A stretch of DNA of 64,000 nt from Flavobacterium phragmitis (lineage in GTDB: Bacteria; Bacteroidota; Bacteroidia; Flavobacteriales; Flavobacteriaceae). Numbering within the stretch: position 1 is the stretch's first letter; every line of letters begins with the position of its first letter. The notes under the pieces were generated by a model. That model was not told the DNA's origin. It saw only the letters and a list, made by a program, of their open reading frames with translations, and did not search any database. Of this stretch, positions 56,481-64,000 are shown piece by piece. The stretch covers positions 62,001-126,000 of the forward strand of contig NZ_FOMH01000016.1 of the NCBI RefSeq assembly GCF_900112575.1, given 5' to 3'. Made by a program: the position numbers and the translations under genes.

Positions 56481-59471
56481 ATGAATTTTACTAACCATTC
56501 AGTATTGCAAAATTTTGGAAATAAATTGTTTAAGAAAAAACTGGGATTTACCATTTTTTTTCTCTTTACGGTTTTAGTTTCCGTTGCACAAACAAAGATT
56601 CAAGGTTCTATAAAAGACATTCATGGAGTTCCGATTTCAGGAGTATCAATTATGGAAAAAAATACATCTAATAATGGTGTATTATCAGATTTTGATGGTA
56701 ATTTCCAGATGACCCTTCAAAAAGCAAATTCTAAATTAGTTGTTTCTTATATCGGATTTGCATCTCAGGAAGTTACAGTTTCAGGCAATAAAGTAGAGGT
56801 AGTGCTAATCGAAAATACGGAGCAATTGGCCGATGTAGTAGTAGTAGGATACGGCACTCAAAAGAAATCAAGGGTTACCAGTGCTATTGCCAGTATTAAA
56901 GAAAAAGATTTTACGAGAGGAGATATTAGAGATGCTTCGGACCTTATAAGAGGTAAAGTTGCAGGTTTAAGTATTAGCAATGGTTCTGGTGACCCTTCAG
57001 CAACTCCAAATATTTCTTTGCGTGGAGTTTCAACTTTATTAGGAGGAGCTGGACCTTTGGTATTAATTAATGGTGTTCCTGGAAGTATTGATACCGTTGC
57101 TCCAAATGAAATTGCTTCGATAGATGTTTTAAAAGATGCCTCTGCCGCCGCTATTTATGGAACTAGAGGAGCTAATGGGGTAATTCTGATTACTACAAAA
57201 ACGGTAAATAAAGATATGCCATCTACCATTACCTATTCAGGATTTACATCTGTATCTGATTTTGCAAATAAAGCCAAATTTTTAGATGCCGGCCAACAGA
57301 GAAGCTTGCGTTCTCAAGGCTTCACGATTCCTTTTGCAGATGGTGGCGCTAGTACAGATTGGCTAAAAGAAATATCAGGAAGCGGATTTTCTCAGAACCA
57401 TAATTTAGCTTTTAAAGGAGGAAATGCAAAGACTAACTATATCGTAAATCTTAATTATGTAGACCAAACAGGAGTTTTTAAAAATACATTTAATGAAGAA
57501 TACCGATTTTCATTTGATGTTAATCATAGTATGTTCAACGACAAGTTAAGAGTTAATTTAGGTTTACTGAACGGAACAAGAAACATGGGACTTGATGAAG
57601 GAACTGTTGGGTATGCATACAGACAATCGATGATTAGAAATCCTACTGCTCCTGTATATAATCCAGACGGTACCTATAATGAAGATCCTGCAAAGTTCCA
57701 ATATTATAATCCAGTAGCTATTGTAAATGAAACCATACAAGATAGAAAAGATACATGGCAAAGATTTACAGCCAATTTGACTCTTGATTTGTTACCTGGA
57801 TGGGATGTAGGAGCAATGTTTGCAAAAAATAGGAATACTGGCTTTAATGGATATGCTGAAACCAAAAAACATTATTCTAATACGATTAATAAACGTAATG
57901 GAGTAGCTTCAAGAGACACAGGAAATACAGATAATGATTATATGGAATTAACTACTAAGTACCATAAAAAGTTGGACAAGCATGAGTTTACTGTTTTAGG
58001 AGGTTACAGTTATCAGTATAGTATGAATGAAGGATTCTCAGCTTCTAATTATGATTTCCCAACTGATTCTTTTTCGTATAACAATTTAGGATCAGGTAAT
58101 GCTTTAACCGATGGAAAAGCGGGAATGTCAAGTTATAAGAATGATAATAAACTAATCGGATTCTTTGGTAGACTAAACTATGACTTTAATAATAAGTACG
58201 ATCTTTTAGTTAGTATCAGAAGAGAAGGTTCTTCAAAATTTGGTGCCAACTATCAATGGGGGAATTTTCCAGCAGTTTCTGCAGGATGGAGTATCAACAA
58301 AGAATCTTTTCTTGAAGATGTTGCGGCTATTAATAACTTAAAAATAAGAGCAGGTTATGGAGTAACTGGAGTAATTCCTAATGATTCTTATATGTCTAAA
58401 ACATTATATAACTATTCTGGTTATTTCTTTAATAATGGACAATGGATAAAAGGATTAGTCCCTGCTAGTAATCCTAACCCTGATTTGCGCTGGGAAAAAA
58501 CAACAGAGGTAAATATTGGTCTTGATTTTGGATTTGCCAATAATAGAATTAGTGGAAGCTTTGATGTATACAACAAAAAAACAAGTGACATGTTGTGGAA
58601 TTATGGTGTTCCAACACCGCCATATTTGTTTCCTACTATGACAGCAAATGTTGGAAAAATGGAAAACAAAGGATTTGAGGTGCTTCTGAATACCATTCCT
58701 GTTAAAACAGAGAATTTTGTATGGAATTCTTCAATGACTTTCTCACACAATAAAAACAAGCTGACTAGTCTTTCCAATGATTTATATAAAATAGAAGGAG
58801 ATTATTTAAACGTTGGAAATACAGGAGACCCTATTTCATTTGCAACACATCGATTAGAAGTTGGTCAGTCCATTGGTAATTTCTGGGGATTAAAATCGGT
58901 AGATATTACAACTGATGGAAAGTGGATTGTTGAATTGCCGGATGGTACAAGACAAACGCTTACTACCGCTATGTATAACGATAATAACAAGCAGTATTTA
59001 GGAAATGGAATTCCGCAATATTATGCGGGCTGGACCAATACTTTTTCATATAAAAAGTTTGATTTGAGTGTGATACTGACTGGTGCTTTTGATTTTCAAA
59101 TATTAAACTCACAGCGTATGTTTTATGAAAATCCGACAATTGCTTACAATATGTTAGATACTGCATACGACAAAGTATATGATAAAGCGGTATTAAATTA
59201 TAATCAGACTTACGTAAGCTATTATATAGAACAAGGTGATTATGTAAAGGTAGATAATGTAACCTTATCTTATAATTTTGATGTTAAGCCGTTTAAATTC
59301 TTAAGCGCAATGCGATTATATGTATCTGGCAATAATTTAGGCACATTTACAAAATACAAAGGTTTGGATCCGGAAATTAAAAGAGAAGATCCTTTGACTC
59401 AAGGAATGGATAATAGAGATAAATATCCTTCTACAAGATCTTTTACTTTAGGTTTGAATGTAACTTTTTAA
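56481..59471 (+). CDS. SusC/RagA-family TonB-dependent outer-membrane transporter
   Basis: The 996-residue protein has a signal peptide ending near 'VSVAQ'. A carboxypeptidase-D regulatory-like domain spans about 37-115 ('IKDIHGVPISGVSIMEK'). The plug spans about 115-235 ('VVVVGYGTQKK', 'LIRGKVAGLSI', 'DVLKDASAAAIYGTRGANGVILITTK'), and a 22-strand barrel ends in 'FTLGLNVTF'. It imports large ligands using TonB energy. The SusD partner follows 11 bp downstream. No glycosidase gene is linked. Upstream lie peptidases and hydroxyproline genes, so the cargo may be a glycopeptide or peptide, as for RagAB of Porphyromonas. Confidence 0.93.
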   Translation: MNFTNHSVLQNFGNKLFKKKLGFTIFFLFTVLVSVAQTKIQGSIKDIHGVPISGVSIMEKNTSNNGVLSDFDGNFQMTLQKANSKLVVSYIGFASQEVTVSGNKVEVVLIENTEQLADVVVVGYGTQKKSRVTSAIASIKEKDFTRGDIRDASDLIRGKVAGLSISNGSGDPSATPNISLRGVSTLLGGAGPLVLINGVPGSIDTVAPNEIASIDVLKDASAAAIYGTRGANGVILITTKTVNKDMPSTITYSGFTSVSDFANKAKFLDAGQQRSLRSQGFTIPFADGGASTDWLKEISGSGFSQNHNLAFKGGNAKTNYIVNLNYVDQTGVFKNTFNEEYRFSFDVNHSMFNDKLRVNLGLLNGTRNMGLDEGTVGYAYRQSMIRNPTAPVYNPDGTYNEDPAKFQYYNPVAIVNETIQDRKDTWQRFTANLTLDLLPGWDVGAMFAKNRNTGFNGYAETKKHYSNTINKRNGVASRDTGNTDNDYMELTTKYHKKLDKHEFTVLGGYSYQYSMNEGFSASNYDFPTDSFSYNNLGSGNALTDGKAGMSSYKNDNKLIGFFGRLNYDFNNKYDLLVSIRREGSSKFGANYQWGNFPAVSAGWSINKESFLEDVAAINNLKIRAGYGVTGVIPNDSYMSKTLYNYSGYFFNNGQWIKGLVPASNPNPDLRWEKTTEVNIGLDFGFANNRISGSFDVYNKKTSDMLWNYGVPTPPYLFPTMTANVGKMENKGFEVLLNTIPVKTENFVWNSSMTFSHNKNKLTSLSNDLYKIEGDYLNVGNTGDPISFATHRLEVGQSIGNFWGLKSVDITTDGKWIVELPDGTRQTLTTAMYNDNNKQYLGNGIPQYYAGWTNTFSYKKFDLSVILTGAFDFQILNSQRMFYENPTIAYNMLDTAYDKVYDKAVLNYNQTYVSYYIEQGDYVKVDNVTLSYNFDVKPFKFLSAMRLYVSGNNLGTFTKYKGLDPEIKREDPLTQGMDNRDKYPSTRSFTLGLNVTF

Positions 59472-59482
59472 ATTGAATCAAA

Positions 59483-61090
59483 ATGAAGAATAAAAATATA
59501 ATATATAAATTCCTTGTTTCTGGAATGTTTCTTTTGGGAGCAGGATGTACAAATTTAGATGAAACCGTTTATGATAAAGTGGTTGCAGAAGACACTAAAT
59601 TTACTGCAGAAGATCTAAATAGTATTGTAGCTCCGGCTTATAATTCATTTAGACAAATTTATGCAGATTGGGATGCCGCTTTTAACCTATATGAAGACTC
59701 GTCAGATTTGATGGTTACACCACAGAGAAATGGTATTGGTTGGGGAGATTATTACATTACAATGCACTTGCATACTTATGAGGCGCCGCTTCCTCATGCA
59801 GAAGGAAATTGGAATTATTTGTTTAATGGTGTAAACAATGTAAATAAAGCTATTTTTCAAATAGAGCAAATACCGGATCTTGAGAATAGAGAAGCTGTTT
59901 ATCAAGAATTGAAAGCGCTAAGAGCGATTTATTATTATTTGTTATTGGATAATTTTAGAAATGTTCCTATTGTAACCAAATACGATTTCCCAAAAGGATA
60001 TTTACCTACGCAAAATACAGGCAAAGAAGTATATGATTTTGTAGAAAGTGAATTAAAAGCCGCTTTACCCTATTTGAGTGATAAGAATGATTCGGCTACT
60101 TATGGAAAAATTACAACATGGGCTGTTAAAATGACTCTAGCAAAATTATATTTAAATGCAGAAGTTTACATAGGAACACCAAAATGGACAGAAGCTTTAG
60201 CCGAAGTCAATGATGTGATAAATAGTGGTTTGTTTAGCTTAAACAGCAATTATTTGGATAATTTCAAAATTAAAAATGAAACTTCGCCAGAAGAAATATT
60301 ATCTATTCCTTTTGATCAGGTAAAAGCGCCTGGAACAAGCTGGCCATTTAGAACATTAGCAGCTCCAAGTCAGGCGACTTACGAATTAGCAGGAGGACCT
60401 TGGAATGGAACTGGAGGTATTCCTCAGTTTATAGATACTTACGACCCCGATGATCAAAGATTAAAAGATTGCTGGCTAGGAGGAAAACAATATACCAGTA
60501 AAGGAGATCCAATAATGGTAGACGGTAAACAATTTGAATATATTAATTATATGACCAATGTAAACGGTTGTGAACCTAATGAGGGGTATAGAATGGTTAA
60601 ATATGAAATTGGTACTGGCGATATAGCTCAAACAAGTAATGATGTTCCGTTTTACAGATTAGCCGATGCAATGATGATTAAGGCAGAGTGTTTGCTAAGA
60701 ACGGGAGATGCCAACGGAGCAGCTGCAATTGTAACACAGATTAGACAAAGAAACTTTAAAAATACCAATCCAGCTAAAGCAACTGTTACAGGCGCAAAAC
60801 TTTTAGGAGGAAGCGTTTATAAATACGGTACTTATGAGGCTGGAGTAATTACAAATTTGGAAGGTGGAGCAGATATTCAATATGGTGGTTTTCTGGATGA
60901 ATTAGCTTGGGAATTCGTTGGTGAAGCTCATAGAAAACAGGATTTGATACGATTTGGAGTATATTCAACAAAATCTTGGTTCTCAAATAAAGCTAATCCT
61001 CAAGGTGCTTTTAGAGCTATTCTGCCGATACCTCAGGTACAGTTGGAAAGAAACAGTAACCTAAAGCAAAACCCAGGTTATATTCAATAG
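59483..61090 (+). CDS. SusD/RagB-family outer-membrane lipoprotein
   Basis: The 535-residue lipoprotein has lipobox 'LLGAGC'. SusD-like N-terminal and TPR segments are seen ('LKALRAIYYYLLLDNFRNVPIV', 'WAVKMTLAKLYLNAEVY'). The end has 'LDELAWEFVGEAHRKQDLIRFG' and 'ILPIPQVQLERNSNLKQNPGY'. It forms the lid of the SusC channel and captures the ligand. A terminator follows at 61123. The pair forms its own short transcript. Confidence 0.93.
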   Translation: MKNKNIIYKFLVSGMFLLGAGCTNLDETVYDKVVAEDTKFTAEDLNSIVAPAYNSFRQIYADWDAAFNLYEDSSDLMVTPQRNGIGWGDYYITMHLHTYEAPLPHAEGNWNYLFNGVNNVNKAIFQIEQIPDLENREAVYQELKALRAIYYYLLLDNFRNVPIVTKYDFPKGYLPTQNTGKEVYDFVESELKAALPYLSDKNDSATYGKITTWAVKMTLAKLYLNAEVYIGTPKWTEALAEVNDVINSGLFSLNSNYLDNFKIKNETSPEEILSIPFDQVKAPGTSWPFRTLAAPSQATYELAGGPWNGTGGIPQFIDTYDPDDQRLKDCWLGGKQYTSKGDPIMVDGKQFEYINYMTNVNGCEPNEGYRMVKYEIGTGDIAQTSNDVPFYRLADAMMIKAECLLRTGDANGAAAIVTQIRQRNFKNTNPAKATVTGAKLLGGSVYKYGTYEAGVITNLEGGADIQYGGFLDELAWEFVGEAHRKQDLIRFGVYSTKSWFSNKANPQGAFRAILPIPQVQLERNSNLKQNPGYIQ

Positions 61091-61122
61091 TTAAGATAGA
61101 ATAATTTGAATTTTTTAGTTTC

Positions 61123-61158
61123 GATAGGGAGTAAATTAATTTTTGCTTCCTATCTTTT
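61123..61158 (+). terminator. Intrinsic terminator after SusD
   Basis: GATAGG (61123-61128) pairs with CCTATC (61149-61154). The pairing extends inward with minor mismatches and is followed by TTTT. Confidence 0.68.
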
Positions 61159-61262
61159 ACTATCATTTAAAAAGGATTTTTTCTTTGAATGGTAAGTATT
61201 CTAAAATCCGTTTTTTTATCTTTAGAATTAAATAATTATCCAATAATAAATACGGTTTGATT

Positions 61263-61901
61263 ATGGAAATTAAGGTTCATAATTTGCAAAACGGACAGGT
61301 AAGAGTTGATCGAATTCTTCCTGCCAGTGAAAATGATAACTTTCATGCATTTTCCTATACAGGAATGGCAAAACCAGTAAAATGTAAAGTTTGGCTTCCT
61401 GTATCAAGCTATTTGATAGAACACCCAAAAGGTATTGTTTTGATTGACCAAATGTGTCATGCAGAAATGCGTCAAATTAAACGTGACAAAAAAGAATTGA
61501 GTTTTTTTCAAAATCTCATTAACAAACCATTTTTAGAACTTGAGGATATCATCAGCGAAAAGCTGGCAAAAGTTGGATACAAATCTAAAGATATTGACTA
61601 TTTGATACCAACTGACCTTCCATCAGACTATTCTAGAGGATTAGACTATCTTAAGAATGCAAAAAAAATCATGATAAGCGAAGTTCAATGGAATGCTGAG
61701 TCGGCAGAAAAACCATTGAGTTTACTAGATGAAAAGTGGAACAATCTAAATGTTCAAAAATATAGTTTCTCAAAAACTGGAATAGGTCCGCAGGGTTTGT
61801 CTTATGATTTGTTTGGCGATAGAACGGTAGTTTTGGTAAGTACTCCAGAATATAGTTCGGGAGCAGTAACTGCAATTATTAAAAATAATTGGATTTGTTA
61901 G
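61263..61901 (+). CDS. MBL-fold protein with degenerate metal site (lactonase-like)
   Basis: The ATG at 61263 is preferred to the TTG at 61257. The 212-residue protein follows the metallo-beta-lactamase fold of the N-acyl-homoserine lactonase type ('HPKGIVLIDQMCHAE', then 'IDYLIPTDLPSDYSRGL', then 'VVLVSTPEYSSGA'). Where active members have HxHxDH, this has D118-L-P120-S-D122-Y123, and the later metal-binding His ('PGH') is 'PEY'. At least four ligands are lost, so hydrolase activity is unlikely. The protein is also shorter than the usual 250-290 residues. It could be a binding protein or a decaying gene. Confidence 0.68.
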   Translation: MEIKVHNLQNGQVRVDRILPASENDNFHAFSYTGMAKPVKCKVWLPVSSYLIEHPKGIVLIDQMCHAEMRQIKRDKKELSFFQNLINKPFLELEDIISEKLAKVGYKSKDIDYLIPTDLPSDYSRGLDYLKNAKKIMISEVQWNAESAEKPLSLLDEKWNNLNVQKYSFSKTGIGPQGLSYDLFGDRTVVLVSTPEYSSGAVTAIIKNNWIC

Positions 61902-61920
61902 TAAGGAATAAAACGAACTT

Positions 61921-62379
61921 TTAAGAACGTGGTTTAGGCAAATTTCTATCATACATAATAATAGTGCCTGCTACGGCTACATTTAAACTTTTTTCGGATT
62001 TGAATTTTACTAAATGATGGCATTTTTCCATAGCTTTTTTAGGTAAACCGTGATCTTCTGCTCCAAGTAAATAAACACAGCGTCTAGGATGTTCGAATGT
62101 TTCTAAATCTACAGCTTTGTCAGTTAATTCGACACCAACCAATCGTGCCCCTTTTGGTAAATTTTCAAAAAAAGCTTCGAAAGTATCATAGTGGAAATAA
62201 GGAATTGCTTTTACGGCATCATGTGTATCGCAAGCTTGTTTAGCATATCGATTGCCTATAGTAAATATAAAAGTAGCGCCTAAATTTTGAGCAGACCGCC
62301 ATAAAACACCTAAGTTTTCAGGTGTTTTACCATTTTGTATTCCGATACCGAAATACTCATTTATAAAATTATCATTCAT
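61921..62379 (-). CDS. SpoU/TrmH-family RNA 2'-O-methyltransferase
   Basis: Starting from ATG 62379 the protein has 152 residues. An upstream in-frame ATG at 62415 would add a hydrophobic, unlikely dozen. The SPOUT domain motifs are in order: 'PENLGVLWRSA' (motif 1, Asn and Arg), 'VYLLGAEDHGLP' (motif 2) and 'SLNVAVAGTIIMYDR' (motif 3, forming the knotted SAM site). It methylates the ribose of a tRNA or rRNA base, with the target unknown. It is convergent with the MBL-fold gene, 19 bp apart, and is probably housekeeping. Confidence 0.88.
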   Translation of the reverse strand: MNDNFINEYFGIGIQNGKTPENLGVLWRSAQNLGATFIFTIGNRYAKQACDTHDAVKAIPYFHYDTFEAFFENLPKGARLVGVELTDKAVDLETFEHPRRCVYLLGAEDHGLPKKAMEKCHHLVKFKSEKSLNVAVAGTIIMYDRNLPKPRS

Positions 62380-62809
62380 AAAGGCAAAAGTACAAACTGC
62401 AAAAACATAAATCAATTTTTTTATTTGCGACTATGTGTATTTGGTTTTAATTTGTTGTTTATTAGTGTTTTATATATTTTTTTGTGATTTTTGTTTTATT
62501 TTTCTCTTTTATAAATTGTTCTTGTGATTAAGTTTTTTAAAGATATTAGGCAGCTATTTTAGAAAAATCATGATGTTATTTAGCGGTTAACAATTGTTAA
62601 ATATGCGTAAAGACTGGGATTTATTGCATTTATTTACTTAAATTTGTGGAAAGGCACATTTGAAATTGCTAACAGTATTTTAATTTCAACTGCTGATGAA
62701 ACAAAATTTATCCAGGTTAAGCCCTGAGTTTTAAAATATAATAAACAGATTTTTTTATTACTCAACGTGCCAAAATAAGTTTTAATAATACCACAAAAGC
62801 CCCAAGATT
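62380..62809. other. Intergenic region between divergent genes
   Basis: This is about 430 bp of AT-rich spacer between the RNA methyltransferase and the beta-helix-like gene, which diverge from it. TAAATTTG at 62639-62646 matches the -7 consensus, but no TTG is spaced correctly for -33. No gene is seen. Confidence 0.45.
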
Positions 62810-64000
62810 ATGAAAAAAATTACTTTATTGGTTTGTTTATTGCTGACAGCAGCCAGCATAAACGCACAACAGGAAAAAGGAATTATTGGATACAACAACT
62901 GGTTGGATAACTGGACAGAGTTTAAACCTCATAAAGTTGAATCTAAGGAAGCAAATCAAATTTTAGCAGGAAACATTGCCGAGAATACCAAATTACTGAA
63001 AAGAAATGTATACGTTCTTCAAGGAAATGTATATGTTACGAATAATGCCGTGCTTACAATTGAGCCAGGTACAGTAATTATTGGAGATGCGGAAACAAAA
63101 GGTACTCTGGTAATTACAAAAGGTGCTCAGATTATGGCAATCGGACAAGAAACAGATCCTATTATATTTACTTCCAACAAAAGCATGAAAAAAGCTGGCG
63201 ACTGGGGTGGTGTAGTTGTTCTAGGTGACGCTCCAATCAATAAATTTGGAAGTGTAGGTTCTTATAACTTAGATCTTGATCCGGCTCTTACTGTTTACGG
63301 CGGAAACAATGAAGCTAGTAACTCTGGAGTTTTAAAATTTGTGAGAATCGAATTTGCAGGTAAAAAAGTTAAAGGTCTAGATAGTTTTAATGGATTAACT
63401 ATTGCAGGAGTTGGTAACAAAACGGTTATAGAAAATATTATGGTGAGCTACTCTGGTGGTGATTCATTTGCTTTTTATGGTGGTGATGTAAATGCTTCTC
63501 AATTAGTATCATACAAATCTATCAACGATGACTTTAAATTCACACAAGGAGTTCAAGCTCGTTTGTACAATTCTTTAGCTGTTAGATCTTCTTATTTATC
63601 AAGTAATAAAGATGGATCTAGATGTTTAGAAGTAAAAGGATACGAAAAGAAAAATGAAACTGATTTTACTAAAAAATTCACGTCAGTTTCTGCTTCAAAC
63701 ATAACATTACTTAATGATAGTGAAAAAATTAAAGCAGATATTCAGTCAGGTTTAGTAAAAGAAGCTGTTTATGTTGCTGAAAATGCCTCTTTAGAATTAA
63801 AAAGAAGTGTAGTTTCTGGATTCAATCCTGCTGTATTAATAGACAGTAAAACTGAAATCAATTCGGCTAACTTAAAGAAAATTAAATTTGAAGAAATGTT
63901 TTTCAATCAATGTAATGGTAATATCTTCACAGAAAACAACAAAGATAATACTGACTTAGAAAATTGGTACGGAAACAGCATCTTTGCAAATGTTTATTCT
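62810..64000 (+). CDS. Secreted beta-helix-like protein, N-terminal part (3' end outside window)
   Basis: An ATG at 62810 opens a frame that runs without a stop to the end of the window (397 codons). A signal peptide ends near 'SINAQ'. Parallel-beta-helix-like strands follow: 'NVYVLQGNVYVTNNAVLTIEPG', 'GTLVITKGAQIMAIG', 'AGDWGGVVVLGDAPIN' and 'VRIEFAGKKVKG', suggesting a cell-surface or secreted protein. It resembles Bacteroidota surface proteins that often carry a T9SS sorting domain, but the C-terminus is missing here. No enzyme motif is visible and the function is unknown. Confidence 0.82.
   Translation, partial: MKKITLLVCLLLTAASINAQQEKGIIGYNNWLDNWTEFKPHKVESKEANQILAGNIAENTKLLKRNVYVLQGNVYVTNNAVLTIEPGTVIIGDAETKGTLVITKGAQIMAIGQETDPIIFTSNKSMKKAGDWGGVVVLGDAPINKFGSVGSYNLDLDPALTVYGGNNEASNSGVLKFVRIEFAGKKVKGLDSFNGLTIAGVGNKTVIENIMVSYSGGDSFAFYGGDVNASQLVSYKSINDDFKFTQGVQARLYNSLAVRSSYLSSNKDGSRCLEVKGYEKKNETDFTKKFTSVSASNITLLNDSEKIKADIQSGLVKEAVYVAENASLELKRSVVSGFNPAVLIDSKTEINSANLKKIKFEEMFFNQCNGNIFTENNKDNTDLENWYGNSIFANVYS

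Noticed and set aside
61263..61901. Quorum-quenching N-acyl-homoserine lactonase
   Set aside because: The overall fold fits, but the metal-binding histidines are replaced, so lactonase activity is not credible.

Overview
The window is low-GC DNA with A-rich, Shine-Dalgarno-free start codons, SusC/SusD pairs, lipoprotein signal peptides and a remnant of a type IX secretion (T9SS) C-terminal sorting domain. Together these point to Bacteroidota, most likely a Flavobacterium-like member of the Flavobacteriaceae. No tRNA, rRNA, CRISPR array or insertion sequence was seen.

Region 1 (1-22.1 kb) is most of a polysaccharide utilization locus (PUL). It holds the end of a SusD gene, a TIG-domain surface lipoprotein, an alginate-lyase-fold lipoprotein, a serine hydrolase, a GH28-like beta-helix enzyme, a DUF4861 lipoprotein, a GH43, a second beta-helix protein, an alpha/beta hydrolase and a GH97. 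After a clear terminator come a GH127 beta-L-arabinofuranosidase, a GH88 unsaturated uronyl hydrolase, a sugar-porter MFS transporter, an SDR dehydrogenase and a heparinase II/III-like lyase. The lyases, GH88, transporter and SDR suggest a uronate-containing plant polymer whose unsaturated uronic acid ends up in the cytosol.

Region 2 (22.2-24.9 kb) is a compact, overlapping molybdate ABC transporter operon (modA, a TOBE protein, modB, modC) lying between two carbohydrate clusters. Region 3 (25.5-37.6 kb) is a second glycan cluster without its own SusCD: LamG-Ig-GH127/146, a large protein of a poorly characterised family, GH42, GH43-CBM32-LamG and GH97. It is followed by about 800 bp of repeat-rich non-coding DNA with a decayed T9SS cargo tail.

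Region 4 (38.3-61.1 kb) looks like a peptide/hydroxyproline utilization locus. On the minus strand are an M1 aminopeptidase, a canonical DPP IV and an aminopeptidase P, plus a separate AraC regulator. Divergent from these are all four steps from trans-4-hydroxy-L-proline to 2-oxoglutarate: proline-racemase-family epimerase, FAD-dependent D-amino-acid dehydrogenase, DapA-family deaminase and semialdehyde dehydrogenase. These are accompanied by a second S9 peptidase, a DUF885 peptidase and an APC permease. A SusC/SusD pair with no glycosidase neighbours follows. The beta-L-arabinofuranosidases and galactosidases lie beside this Hyp pathway, so my central hypothesis is that the window encodes deglycosylation, proteolysis and catabolism of plant hydroxyproline-rich glycoproteins (extensins, arabinogalactan proteins).

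Region 5 (61.2-64 kb) holds an MBL-fold protein lacking its metal-binding histidines, a SpoU-family RNA methyltransferase, and the start of a secreted beta-helix-like protein that runs off the window.
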